64,000 nucleotides of DNA, from positions 26,798-90,797 of the forward strand of contig NZ_JBALDI010000021.1 of NCBI RefSeq assembly GCF_036917395.1, written 5' to 3'. Position numbers and translations under genes: made by a program. The stretch comes from Nostoc sp036917395. Lineage in GTDB: Bacteria > Cyanobacteriota > Cyanobacteriia > Cyanobacteriales > Nostocaceae. Position 1 is the first letter of the stretch; each line of letters begins with the position of its first letter. Under the pieces are notes generated by a model, which was given only the letters and a program-made list of their open reading frames with translations, was not told the origin of the DNA and did not search any database. Shown one piece after another: positions 17,417 through 26,652 of the stretch.

Positions 17417-18388
17417 TTAGTAATTAGTAATTAGTGATTCTTGAATTTTTGGCAGATAGCTCATTCCCCTATCAAATGATTTGAGATTGCCAGCTTTGGC
17501 TTCGAGTAAACGTTTGATGTTCATGCTCTCAGCGCCAAAATCTTCAATTTGAAGTTTGCCGTGGCTAACAGTTCCATCTGTTTTCCAGAATGTGATCCGA
17601 TGTAGGATAAAACCAGAAGCTTCGGGATCAGCGAAAGCATAGGCGGTTGGGATGAGTAGCGCTACAGAACGCTGATAATATTCGTAGTCTGGATAAAAGT
17701 GTTCTTGTTCGATCAAGTAGTATTTACTCAAACTATGAACTCGCACAGAAACTTTTACTTTCTGGTCATATTCATCCTTGAATTCACCTGATTCAAGATT
17801 AATCTCACCATTTGGTCGCAGTAGATGCGCCCACTCATCTATGTTTTGTAAGTCTTTTAAGTATTCAATGCCGATTTCAATTGGAGCATCAACATAGATG
17901 GTGTCAGTATTGATAAAGTGGCTTCCTTTGGCTGCTGCGGTAAGACCAGTCTTGCGTTCCAAATTACCTTTTAAAGACCGACACTCGGAAGTGTGTACTG
18001 TGTGAATTCCCTGCATAATCATCTGAGTCTGCCGTTTTGGATCAACAAAACTCAACCAGTGAAAATACACACCTTTTTCATCTGTCCCAGGCTCAATGTA
18101 GTCTGTAGGAAACAGCAAAACAGGGTAAACCTGAAAGTATTTCTGATACTCTAACCCGCAGTGCCACTCAATGCCGTAGAAAAGTGGGTTTTCTAGTTTT
18201 TTAACGTGATAATAGAGATTTTTGTGATAACCAGATGCAGTTCCCAGCCAGGTATCTTCATCAATTTGCTCTTTCATCCGGCTATAAAGCGTCCATTCAT
18301 CCAAGTTCTTTAAACTACAAAGGTAGTCAAAGGCGTTTTTTGGTGAAGTAGCAATGTAAGCTGATGTTGCAAAGGTATTTTTTTCCAC
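17417..18388 (-). CDS. scyC: ScyC: scytonemin-intermediate cyclase
   Basis: ScyC converts the ScyA coupling product to the tricyclic ketone scytonemin monomer precursor by cyclisation and decarboxylation (established in vitro for N. punctiforme). The 323-residue protein starts at GTG, with AAGGAG 6 nt upstream. It shows internal duplication: residues 11-37 (YIATSPKNAFDYLCSLKNLDEW) and 165-191 (IYVDAPIEIGIEYLKDLQNIDEW) align, suggesting two START/SRPBCC-like halves. No signal peptide is seen, so it is cytoplasmic. The gene begins 25 bp after the scyB stop, so the two are coupled. Confidence 0.96.
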   Translation of the reverse strand: MEKNTFATSAYIATSPKNAFDYLCSLKNLDEWTLYSRMKEQIDEDTWLGTASGYHKNLYYHVKKLENPLFYGIEWHCGLEYQKYFQVYPVLLFPTDYIEPGTDEKGVYFHWLSFVDPKRQTQMIMQGIHTVHTSECRSLKGNLERKTGLTAAAKGSHFINTDTIYVDAPIEIGIEYLKDLQNIDEWAHLLRPNGEINLESGEFKDEYDQKVKVSVRVHSLSKYYLIEQEHFYPDYEYYQRSVALLIPTAYAFADPEASGFILHRITFWKTDGTVSHGKLQIEDFGAESMNIKRLLEAKAGNLKSFDRGMSYLPKIQESLITNY

Positions 18389-18394
18389 TTCTCA

Positions 18395-18400
18395 CTCCTT
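18395..18400 (-). promoter_or_regulatory. Ribosome binding site of scyC (GTG start)
   Basis: AAGGAG on the minus strand, 6 nt before the GTG at 18388. It supports the non-ATG start of scyC. Confidence 0.8.
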
Positions 18401-18413
18401 AAGATAATAACAA

Positions 18414-19475
18414 TTAAGCTACGAGCGCCTTAATCTTGTTTCGCTTACTGCCTTGAATGCGGTCTTCTGCTAATCGTTTGGCAGCATCGTTGGTAGTCAC
18501 TCCCTGCTGTTTAGCAATATTAAAAATTGCTAATAGCGTGTCATAAATGTTATGCACTTGCTTGAAAGCTTTTTCTTCGTCATAACCAATCATTTCGTTG
18601 TAAACATTGATTAGCCCTCCGGCATTAATTACATAATCGGGGCTGTAAAGAATCCCTTTTCTGGCAAGCATTTGACTATGTAGTTGCTCATTTTCCAATT
18701 GATTATTAGCTGCACCAGCAATAATGGAAGCTTGTAGAAAAGGAATTGTATGACTATTCAGAATTCCTCCTAAAGCACAAGGAGCAAATATATCTACATC
18801 AAGAGCGTAAATTTCGGTTGGTTCTACAATAGTTGCGCCAAAAAGCCGTTTTACCTCTTCTGCTTTGGCTGGATCTACATCGCTAACAAAAAGCTTGACA
18901 TCATGCTCATGTAAGTGTCGGCAGAGATTTTTACCTACATTTCCTAAGCCTTGAACTGCAACTTTCATGCCATCAAGTCTTTTGCTCTGCCAACGAGACT
19001 CCACAGCAGCTTGAATTCCGAGAAAAACTCCTAGTGATGTTATGGGAGCAGGTCCACCAGACTTTTCTGATACGCCAACAACATATTTTGTTTCTTGACT
19101 AATTGTCCGCACATCGTCAGGAGTAATATTGACATCTTGTCCGGTAATAAAACGTCCATTTAGGCTATTAACAAAACGTCCGTAAGCTCTCAACAGATCG
19201 TCTGTTTTATTTTCAGGATTAGCGATAATTACTGCTTTGCCGCCACCAGCCGGAATGTTCGCACAGGCTGCTTTATATGTCATTCCCCGACTCAGACGCA
19301 GTGCATCTTTTAAAGCAGCTTCTTCGTTGACATAAGGCATAAGTCTTGTAGCTCCCATTGCAGGGCCCAAGCTCGTATCATGAATGGCGATTATTGCCTT
19401 AATTTCGGGATTTTTACCATGACAAAAAAGAACTTGTTCGTGACCCATTTCTCTAACAGTTTCAAATAGCAGCAT
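18414..19475 (-). CDS. scyB: ScyB: tryptophan dehydrogenase (Leu/Phe dehydrogenase family)
   Basis: ScyB oxidatively deaminates tryptophan to indole-3-pyruvate with NAD (established for N. punctiforme). I start it at the ATG at 19475 (353 aa), because GAGAGGTG lies directly upstream and includes the GTG at 19481 that would be the longer start. With this start the substrate and catalytic lysines fall at K68 (MTYKAACA) and K80 (GGGKAVI), the standard leucine dehydrogenase numbering. GPAMGATRLMPY and the Rossmann motif VQGLGNVGKNL are intact. It lies between scyA (297-bp gap) and scyC (25-bp gap). It is cytoplasmic. Confidence 0.97.
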   Translation of the reverse strand: MLLFETVREMGHEQVLFCHGKNPEIKAIIAIHDTSLGPAMGATRLMPYVNEEAALKDALRLSRGMTYKAACANIPAGGGKAVIIANPENKTDDLLRAYGRFVNSLNGRFITGQDVNITPDDVRTISQETKYVVGVSEKSGGPAPITSLGVFLGIQAAVESRWQSKRLDGMKVAVQGLGNVGKNLCRHLHEHDVKLFVSDVDPAKAEEVKRLFGATIVEPTEIYALDVDIFAPCALGGILNSHTIPFLQASIIAGAANNQLENEQLHSQMLARKGILYSPDYVINAGGLINVYNEMIGYDEEKAFKQVHNIYDTLLAIFNIAKQQGVTTNDAAKRLAEDRIQGSKRNKIKALVA

Positions 19476-19478
19476 TTT

Positions 19479-19486
19479 CACCTCTC
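19479..19486 (-). promoter_or_regulatory. Ribosome binding site deciding the scyB start
   Basis: GAGAGGTG on the minus strand, 3 nt before the ATG at 19475. The alternative GTG start is inside this site, so the ATG is preferred. Confidence 0.75.
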
Positions 19487-19778
19487 GATATTGGTTGGAA
19501 TTGTTTAGAGAAAGTAATGACCATTACGAAATGTAAAGATATAGACACAAAAACACTCTGGAATATTAAGATAAGATGAAGTTAGAAAAGAGTAATCTTC
19601 AAAAATAAAACATTCCAGCTTTTGGGGCGTAGTTGTTGCCTGGAATAAAGTTTTTGCCGCTTCTAAATTCATCCTTTATGTTTTAATAAATGGACTAATC
19701 CAAACTGCGTTGTAAATTCAGCCTTCTTGGAGTGTCTTAGTGTCTATAAGAATTGAATGAGATCGCAAGCTTTTAAAA
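19482..19778. other. scyA-scyB intergenic region
   Basis: 297 bp without a gene. It contains a weak inverted repeat (ATTCCAG ... CTGGAAT, about 19612-19656). It lacks the block found upstream of scyA. It may hold a secondary promoter or an untranslated spacer. Confidence 0.5.
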
Positions 19779-21662
19779 TCAAATCATTGGAAATGAAACT
19801 TGCTTGGCTGCATTTTTCGCGGAAGTTGATTTAATTCCTTGGGCTGCCAAACTTTTATTACGTCCACCAGAGGGTGCTGGTCGATCAGCGTCAATCACTA
19901 CATCAATCAGAAAAGGAACTGTTGAAGCGATCGCTTGTTCTAATGCGGCTTCGATATCTGACTCTCTAACTACTACAATCGCTTCTGCTCCCATACCACG
20001 AGCAATCATGGCGAAGTTTGTTGGTGGAATTGTTGCGTCTGCACCCTTTAATCCCAAGACTTTCATCCCTTGATGACACATGTTGTAACGCGCATCGTTG
20101 AGTACAATCCAGATTGCGGGAATTTTGTATTTCACGGCTGTGCTGATTTCGTTATTCATCAGCATTGCTCCATCGCCGACAATCCCTACAGCCTTACCAT
20201 TGTTCGCCAGCGCTGCACCCAACACTCCTGTGACAGCGTGACCCATTGCTCCAACTCCAGTGCTGACTCGGTAACGATTGGCTTGGGCAAATTGCAGTAG
20301 ATGCGTTGACCAAGTAAACGAGTTACCGCACTCTGCCATTACTACCGCATCGCTACCCTCAACAATGAGTTTTTGAATTGCTGCCATCAATACTTCTGGC
20401 CGCACTGGATAATCTACATCTAGAACAGGTTCAATTGTTTTGCGTTCTTGATGAGGTAGCGACATTGGGGAACGAGGAGCATCTGGCAACTGCTGCAACA
20501 ATTCTTGCACAAAGGCTTTGATCTCAGACCGAACTCCGAAAGTTTCAACGTGTGGATAAGCTACACCTGGCACTTCTGGGTCAATATCTACATGAACAAA
20601 ACCTTCTTTTGGAACTAGCGCCGAACTCCAGAAGGAAGTCGGTTCACCAAGGCGGGTTCCTAATACGAGTGTGCGTAGTGGAGGTTGCTGTTCCATATAA
20701 GTCAAGACGGAAGCATGACCCCCTAAACCTGTAACACCCACAAACTGGGGATGATCTTCGGGAAAGATACCTTTACCACGGGGTGAGCACATCACGGCTG
20801 CTCCGGTTTTTTCTGCGAGTTGGCGGATTTCGTCTGCTGCATCACGCGCACCGAAACCAATCCAGATGGCAAAGGGACCAGCAGATAATAACTCTACAGA
20901 TTTAGCGATCGCTTCTTTTGAAGCAGTCATCGGAAACGAAGAAACATTTAGTTGGGGTAAAGCTATATCCTCAACTAAACTTGTCTGCACAGCGGTGGGA
21001 ATGCTCAAATGGGCGACAAATCCGCCCGGTTGCGCCAAAGCTAAAGCAAGTTTGCGAAAAATCTGAGGGAGTTGAGCCGCAGATTCAATAGTGATTGCAT
21101 AGTTGAATAGCGCTCCTGGGGTAAAAATTCCCCCATTGGGCAAGGTGTAAGTGCTAGTTTCTTGAATTGCCCAACGTCCACGCTGCGGTGCTGAGGTGCA
21201 AGCCGACAGCAAAATCACCTTTGCACCTTCACCACGAGCCGCAAACAATCCGGTAAGGGCGTTGGTGATCCCCGGCCCTGCTGTGGTAAAAACTACAGTA
21301 GGGCGATTATTGGCGAAGTATGCTTCGGTCGCTGCAAATGCTGCTCCTGCTTCATGACGGAAGTTCAACACTTCTATGGTACTATTTGACAGCGCACCCC
21401 AAAGGCTTGCCATTGCACCACCTGCAACACCAAAAGCGTAGCTTACTCCCAAATTTTCCAACATCTGAGCGATCGCATCGGCAACTGAGAGCGTTGGGGC
21501 TGTTTCGTTGGGTAAAAAAGGCTGAATTCCCCCGTTATTCTCTGATTCATCAAGCTGATGCGAAATTTCAGACACAGACTCTACATAGATGTTTGATGGA
21601 ATTTCTTTGTATGGCTCAGTAGTGATTAGAGGAGAGTTTGAACCAGTATAGTTTTTACTCAT
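19779..21662 (-). CDS. scyA: ScyA: thiamine-diphosphate-dependent acyloin synthase
   Basis: ScyA couples indole-3-pyruvate with p-hydroxyphenylpyruvate, the committed step of scytonemin synthesis (established in vitro). It belongs to the acetolactate-synthase-like family. From the ATG at 21662 it is 627 aa: the activating glutamate is E104 (FRHEAGAAFAA) and the ThDP/Mg motif runs from G496-D-G498 to N522. The frame stays open to 21995, but that extension has no family similarity and contains copy B of the promoter-like block, so I reject it. The first 55 residues are a low-complexity leader. It heads the minus-strand series, divergent from the kinase gene. Confidence 0.96.
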   Translation of the reverse strand: MSKNYTGSNSPLITTEPYKEIPSNIYVESVSEISHQLDESENNGGIQPFLPNETAPTLSVADAIAQMLENLGVSYAFGVAGGAMASLWGALSNSTIEVLNFRHEAGAAFAATEAYFANNRPTVVFTTAGPGITNALTGLFAARGEGAKVILLSACTSAPQRGRWAIQETSTYTLPNGGIFTPGALFNYAITIESAAQLPQIFRKLALALAQPGGFVAHLSIPTAVQTSLVEDIALPQLNVSSFPMTASKEAIAKSVELLSAGPFAIWIGFGARDAADEIRQLAEKTGAAVMCSPRGKGIFPEDHPQFVGVTGLGGHASVLTYMEQQPPLRTLVLGTRLGEPTSFWSSALVPKEGFVHVDIDPEVPGVAYPHVETFGVRSEIKAFVQELLQQLPDAPRSPMSLPHQERKTIEPVLDVDYPVRPEVLMAAIQKLIVEGSDAVVMAECGNSFTWSTHLLQFAQANRYRVSTGVGAMGHAVTGVLGAALANNGKAVGIVGDGAMLMNNEISTAVKYKIPAIWIVLNDARYNMCHQGMKVLGLKGADATIPPTNFAMIARGMGAEAIVVVRESDIEAALEQAIASTVPFLIDVVIDADRPAPSGGRNKSLAAQGIKSTSAKNAAKQVSFPMI

Positions 21663-21911
21663 TGGTTTCACATAATTACAGAAAGTTACATAAAGGCTTT
21701 TTAGTTTACAATCACAGCGAGAGCAATATTTAATACAAACAACTCTGTTGCTTTTACAGCTATGATCTAGCTTGGTTGATTGTAGAAAACGTTGATTGCT
21801 GCTGATTGATGCTTGTGAGCGCACCACCAAAAATTCTTGAAAAGCAGACAGCAATAGTGTGCTTCTTGTTATCAGAATAAAGGAGATAAAGACTGTTGTG
21901 CAATCAAAAAT

Positions 21912-21945
21912 CTTTTGATCAAAGGTGTCAAATTTTTCGCTGTCA
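21912..21945 (-). promoter_or_regulatory. Promoter-like conserved block, copy B (upstream of scyA)
   Basis: Towards scyA it reads ACAGCGAAAAATTTGACACC and then ATCAAAAGATTTTT. TTGACA occupies 21931 to 21926, about 265 bp before the scyA ATG, within the rejected N-terminal extension of the reading frame. It is the copy nearest scyA. Confidence 0.65.
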
Positions 21946-22161
21946 TTATGATGAGAACAGTGCTTAAGTAGGTTGGCAGGGAAAAATAAAACCATATAAA
22001 GGTATGTAAACGAGCAACTAAGCTATAATTCAAGCACATCTCATAATATTTACAAAGCTTTACATTGTTACCTTTAATTGCACCAACCTATTTATTTAAG
22101 CGCCTTGGGAGGTTTTTAATTTGTGATAATTACTATGATTAAAAACCTATTTGCAATAAAA

Positions 22162-22196
22162 AATCTTTTGATGAGGGTGTCAATTCTTTCGCTTTT
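22162..22196 (-). promoter_or_regulatory. Promoter-like conserved block, copy C (upstream of scyA)
   Basis: Towards scyA it reads AAAGCGAAAGAATTGACACC, then ATCAAAAGATTTT, with a possible -10 TATTGC. TTGACA is at 22183 to 22178, 252 bp from copy B. Confidence 0.65.
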
Positions 22197-22284
22197 ATCG
22201 TGATTACGACATTTCCAACTTAGTTATTCTCAAAAAATGATCCTCTGCGATCGAAAAATTGCACATTACCAAATTTACAATAGA

Positions 22285-22318
22285 AAATTTTTTGATCTGG
22301 TTGTCAATTCTTTTGCTT
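22285..22318 (-). promoter_or_regulatory. Promoter-like conserved block, copy D (upstream of scyA)
   Basis: Towards scyA it reads AAAGCAAAAGAATTGACAAC, then ATCAAAAAATTTT and a possible -10 TATTGT. TTGACA is at 22307 to 22302, 124 bp from copy C. Confidence 0.65.
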
Positions 22319-22775
22319 TAGGACTCACACAACTTTTCATCCGAATTAAAGCATGAGCCAATTTAGCGGTCTTTATATTGCTACCAAAAACTCTTTGGGT
22401 CAATTATTTGTAACGATAAAGACATAGTTTCTTAACTTCTTATATTTTCTTTGAGAGATGACTAAGCATTCAGTACGTAATTATTTTCTAAAATATGTTT
22501 TATATGACATAAAATCCAGTATTATATACTTAGTATAAGATAAAGTGTTTATTTTCTCATAAATAAACGCTATATTATACCTATAAGTATACGTATTTTT
22601 ACGACAAAATTGTACTTCTTAGGACAGATGATTAAGCATATCCTGCTATAGTTAGATACATTAGAAAGAAAGTTAAGATAAATTAAGCAAATAACTTGAT
22701 GAGTGAAATTTGTTCATTGTAAGTCAGGCCCAGCACTGCACATCGCGTTTATATTGAAAATCAAATGACTCTACA

Positions 22776-22907
22776 TTAGTACCGCACAGTATAAATCCAG
22801 CTACCATCCCAATTAACCAGAGAAATAGGGGAAATTCATGAATTTCATTTCCTATACTCAAGTAATTAGTTAAAGGTAGGCAAACTTCCGCCACAGTGTA
22901 CTTGTAG
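22776..22907. repeat. Variable-hairpin dispersed element, copy 1
   Basis: Shares AGCTACCATC near the left and AGG(T)(A)GGCAAACTTCCGCC...AGTGTACT at the right with copies at 37319 and 47294. The interior (about 22825-22856) is an imperfect hairpin unrelated in sequence to those of the other copies. Confidence 0.65.
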
Positions 22908-22927
22908 TTCGCTAAAGTCCTTAGCGA

Positions 22928-22971
22928 GGGAAAAGTTAAAGAATAAAAATTTTTATTCTTTAACTTTTCCC
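22928..22971. repeat. Perfect 44-bp palindrome
   Basis: The 22-nt arm starting GGGAAAAGTTAAAG is followed directly by its exact reverse complement ending CTTTAACTTTTCCC, without a loop. A second small hairpin (CGCTAA/TTAGCG, 22910-22926) sits at its left. It is flanked by an element end (22880-22905) and an inverted partial copy of that end (23023-23047). Confidence 0.9.
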
Positions 22972-23450
22972 AGTGGAAACCCAGTAATTTTAGATTGGGG
23001 TTAGTTAGTTCTGGTGCAGGGCTAGTACCGCAAGGCGGAAGTCAGGGATAATTGTATTTCAAGCTCTTGCGCCATTTGAAATGGTATGTTTATTTGCGCC
23101 ATGTTGTACTACTTTAAATTTCAAATATATTTTCTACTTATAGATTAAGAGTTTTGAACTCTTATCTAGTAAGGTTTATTGACTAATCTGGATTTGATTT
23201 GTCTATATTTTGTGTTGCTATAAAAAGCTGTTTAAGTCGATAGTAAATTTTTTTAAACATTCAGTTTTTTTTAAATTTGGTTCAATAATTTACATTTTTC
23301 TGATATAATAATTTTTGTTAACACATTTAATATTTTTTCATATAGTAAGGTAACAAGGGATTTTATTTTTTAACAGCTGAAGAGTGTACCAAAGATTTTA
23401 GTAAGTTATGGCTGTTAACTCATTAATGGGTATGGTGCTGATTCATTACC

Positions 23451-23456
23451 AGGAGG
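23451..23456 (+). promoter_or_regulatory. Ribosome binding site of the scytonemin-linked histidine kinase
   Basis: Perfect AGGAGG, 10 nt before the ATG at 23467, fixing the start. Confidence 0.85.
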
Positions 23457-23466
23457 AAGTAAGAAT

Positions 23467-25446
23467 ATGAATTCTGGCGAATATACACTAGCTAGATCAA
23501 ACAATCAATGGGCGCTACAACCAGAAGTGGAGATGAAGTTTGCTCACTTGCTGATAAATCAAACTGTAGATGCTGCCTTCTGTTTAGGAGCAAACGCGCA
23601 ATTTCTTTATGTCAACGATGCCACTTGCCTGATGACTGAGTATTCCCGTGAGGAATTACTATCCATGAGGCTGCATGATATAGATGTAGACTTTTCTCTA
23701 CACAATTGGTCAGATATTATTTCACAGGGTTCCCTTACCTTTAAATCTCGCTACAGGACAAAAAGAGGTCGGATCTTTCTGGTAGAAATATCCATTAGCT
23801 ATGTAAAAGACCAAGCTATGGAATTTGGCTGTGCCTTTGCTCGTGAGAAAACCGATGAAATAGTAGAACTGAGCGTGCAAAAGTGGACTGATGAATTAAG
23901 GGATGCCAAAGACAATTTGCAACAGGAATTTTCTCAACTCAAGGCAAAAGAAGTAGAACTAGAAACATCCCTATCTTTACTTCGTTCTACTCTGGAATCT
24001 ACTGCCATTGGTATTGTTGCAGTTAACTTTGAGGGAGATATTCTAAGCTTGAATCAGAAATTTGTGGAGATGTGGCAAATCCCGGAGTCCCTAATACTAT
24101 CCAAGAAATGTCCTCAATCTAAAACCTTTTTTGAGAACAAACTTAAAGACCCACAAGCCTTTAATCGGTTTATTTGGGAAGTATCTAGCCAATCTGATTT
24201 TGAGAGCTACGACATTCTGGAGTTGAAAGATGGGAGAGTCTTTGCCCACTACTCTAAACCTCACTTGTTGGAGGACAAAATTATTGGTAGAGTGTGGAGT
24301 ATTTGGGACATTACTAAATCGAAACAGACTGAAGAAGCATTACGGCTGAACGCAGCTAGATTTCAGACTTTAGCAGAAACGACAGATGCCAGCACTTTTC
24401 TGATTCAAGGTACGCAACTTTGCTACATAAATCCCGCAGTGGAGAAACTCACTGGTTACACAAAAGAGGAACTGCTAACAGGCTTTGAACTGCGCCGACT
24501 AATTAAAAGCAAAAAACGTAGGCAAGTACGCAACCAGAGTGAAGCATCTAACTTTGAATACCAGGAGATAAATATTTTGACCAAAAACGGCACGGAGCGC
24601 TGGCTAGCCTGTGCGGTTGCCATGCTGGATGGAGTGTTGGATTTTGGAGGAAACCCAGTTGAACTGATTGCAGGCATCGATATTACCGATTACAAATATG
24701 CAGAATTAGGTCTTAACCAAGCTTTAGAACAAGCAAAACAACTTAGCGAACTTAGAGCGCGTTTTCTTTCTATGGTTTGCCATCAATTCCGGACTCCACT
24801 GAATATTGTTTCATTTTCTAATAGCTTATTAAAGGAAGAAGTAGACAAACGCACACAAAAGAAAATACAACCATTACTCGATCACATTCAAAAAGCTACT
24901 GAACAACTCGGCCAGATGTTGGATGATATTTTGTTTTTCTCTAAGGCAGAATCAGCAAAAATAAACTTTCAGCCAAAACCGCTTGAGTTAGTTCAGTTTT
25001 GTAATGATTTAATTGCACAAATGCAGATGAGTCTTAGCCAAAATCCGATTGATTTTGTAAGTGCAGATAAGTCACTAACAGCCTGTATAGATAAAAAATT
25101 GTTAGAGCCTATATTGAAGAATTTGCTCGACAATGCAATAAAATATTCCCCCTCCAACATGGCAATTGAGTTGAAACTCTATTGCAAAAATAAAAAATTA
25201 ATTTTCCAGGTAAAAGATATGGGAATCGGTATTTCAGTAGCAGATCAACAACGAATATTTGAGCCATTTTACCGTGGTAGTAATATTGATCATATACCTG
25301 GTACTGGACTAGGACTATCGATTCTTAAAACTCTTGTAGATTTACATCAGGGTCAAGTCTCTGTAGAAAGTCAAATAAGTGTGGGCACTACGTTTACTGT
25401 GATGTTCCCATTAATCAAGTCAGAGTTTACTAGTTTCGAGTTATGA
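23467..25446 (+). CDS. Multi-PAS histidine kinase, scytonemin regulator
   Basis: 659 residues without membrane segments. PAS-like domains lie at about 25-125, 170-285 and 296-412, with a coiled linker at about 135-170. HisKA follows (phospho-acceptor H439 in MVCHQFRTPLN). The HATPase domain has the N box around N556 (NLLDNAIKYSP), G1 DMGIGIS, F box FEPFY and G2 GTGLGLSI. A kinase of this kind next to a REC-AraC regulator divergent from scyA matches the two-component pair that responds to UV in N. punctiforme. The cytoplasmic PAS domains suggest sensing of redox, light or a ligand rather than an external signal. Start confirmed by AGGAGG. Confidence 0.93.
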   Translation: MNSGEYTLARSNNQWALQPEVEMKFAHLLINQTVDAAFCLGANAQFLYVNDATCLMTEYSREELLSMRLHDIDVDFSLHNWSDIISQGSLTFKSRYRTKRGRIFLVEISISYVKDQAMEFGCAFAREKTDEIVELSVQKWTDELRDAKDNLQQEFSQLKAKEVELETSLSLLRSTLESTAIGIVAVNFEGDILSLNQKFVEMWQIPESLILSKKCPQSKTFFENKLKDPQAFNRFIWEVSSQSDFESYDILELKDGRVFAHYSKPHLLEDKIIGRVWSIWDITKSKQTEEALRLNAARFQTLAETTDASTFLIQGTQLCYINPAVEKLTGYTKEELLTGFELRRLIKSKKRRQVRNQSEASNFEYQEINILTKNGTERWLACAVAMLDGVLDFGGNPVELIAGIDITDYKYAELGLNQALEQAKQLSELRARFLSMVCHQFRTPLNIVSFSNSLLKEEVDKRTQKKIQPLLDHIQKATEQLGQMLDDILFFSKAESAKINFQPKPLELVQFCNDLIAQMQMSLSQNPIDFVSADKSLTACIDKKLLEPILKNLLDNAIKYSPSNMAIELKLYCKNKKLIFQVKDMGIGISVADQQRIFEPFYRGSNIDHIPGTGLGLSILKTLVDLHQGQVSVESQISVGTTFTVMFPLIKSEFTSFEL

Positions 25447-25587
25447 ATGTTGAAATGAAGATAGTTGTTAATTAATAACTTAACAGTTATAAATCTGGGA
25501 ACAAAGTAATTGTTCTCATGCCTATTTACATATTTCCCAAAGAGTCTAGTAAGCAGCTTCTGCAAAAAGTTCTAGTAATAGAAAATC

Positions 25588-26451
25588 ATGCCCGAATCGT
25601 CAAATAAAATTCTCGTCATTGAAGATGATAACGTTACCCGCAATCTTTATTTAAAGGGTCTTGAGGCTAAAGGTTTTGATACGATAAGTGCTGACAACGG
25701 TCTTGCTGGTATCCAGCAAGCACAAAAGCGCATACCCGACTTAGTGATTTGCGATATTACGATGCCTGATATGGATGGTTATAGCGTTTTAACTACGCTA
25801 CGCCAAGATCCTCTTACAGCAATTATTCCTTTCATTTTTTTGACTGGCAGTAGTACCAGAGCTGATGTTCGCAAAGCTATGGAATTGGGAGCAGACGACT
25901 ATCTTAGCAAACCCTCTACACTAGACGAATTGCTCAGAGCGATCACTACTCGCTTGCAAAAGCAAGCTACTTTCCAATACTGGTGCAATATTCAATTCGA
26001 GAAAGCTCCAAAATCAGTATTTGAAGATAATACTATATTGCTCGCTGGAGGTGTTGGCGTTGGCGAAGCCTCTCGTAGAGAAGCCTCTGGTAGAGAAGCC
26101 ATGATCCCTCAGAAGTCAATCTTTCCCTGCATTCCTGAATTAAAAGAAGTTTTCGACTTTATTGAAGCCCATTATCATCAAGGAATTACTTTGTGTGATG
26201 TGGCTCTTGCTGTTGGTTACTCTTCTGCTTACTTAACTAACCGAGTAGCAAAGCAGACAGGAGAGACTGTAAACTGCTGGATTGTCAAACGCCGGATGGC
26301 GGGAGCTCGTTTTTTACTCCAAAATAGTAATCAAACAGTCGAGAAGATAGCGAAAGCATTGGGCTATCAGGATGTGTCTCATTTCTCCCGCCAGTTTCGC
26401 CAACATCACGGTTTACCTCCCCAGGCTTGGCGCAAAGAACATCCTCACTAA
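25588..26451 (+). CDS. REC-AraC response regulator, scytonemin regulator
   Basis: 287 residues. An N-terminal receiver domain (about 7-122) has acidic pocket residues E12-D13-D14, phospho-acceptor D56 (VICDITMPDMDG) and the YLSKP lysine. A C-terminal AraC-type double helix-turn-helix (about 190-287) has VALAVGYSSAYLTNRV and IAKALGYQDVSHFSRQF. The linker (about 152-173) is encoded by a dispersed palindromic repeat (GAAGCCTCTCGTAGAGAAG type) inserted in frame. It starts 141 bp after the kinase gene and is likely co-transcribed. It is the best candidate to bind the repeated blocks upstream of scyA and trpE (inference). Confidence 0.93.
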   Translation: MPESSNKILVIEDDNVTRNLYLKGLEAKGFDTISADNGLAGIQQAQKRIPDLVICDITMPDMDGYSVLTTLRQDPLTAIIPFIFLTGSSTRADVRKAMELGADDYLSKPSTLDELLRAITTRLQKQATFQYWCNIQFEKAPKSVFEDNTILLAGGVGVGEASRREASGREAMIPQKSIFPCIPELKEVFDFIEAHYHQGITLCDVALAVGYSSAYLTNRVAKQTGETVNCWIVKRRMAGARFLLQNSNQTVEKIAKALGYQDVSHFSRQFRQHHGLPPQAWRKEHPH

Positions 26452-26652
26452 ACCAAAAAGTTTTTGACATCTGTTAACGATCGTGCAAGTTCCAAAGCAG
26501 AGTAGCAAATTACTTGTATTCGATTTGTACCCAATGCAGTCGAACAAAACCCAGTAGAAGATGTTTGGTTACAAGTCAAGAACTTTCCCTTGAAAGTTTT
26601 GGTCTGTTTCCAAATCTTTTTCTGTTGTTGTAGCCAAAGATGGCATAAATAA

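Larger units (their letters stand above)
21663..23466. other. Long regulatory region between scyA and the histidine kinase gene
   Basis: 1.8 kb with no supportable gene. It contains three copies of the TTGACA-bearing block (21912-22318), an AT-rich stretch (22430-22680), a dispersed element (22776-22907), a perfect 44-bp palindrome (22928-22971) and an inverted half-element near 23023-23047. It must hold the divergent promoters for scyA and the regulator pair. Confidence 0.8.

Noticed and set aside
21663..21995. N-terminal extension of ScyA (111 residues) allowed by the open frame
   Set aside because: It has no family similarity, is rich in Cys/Ser/Lys, and overlaps a conserved promoter-like block; the ATG at 21662 gives a normal-length enzyme.
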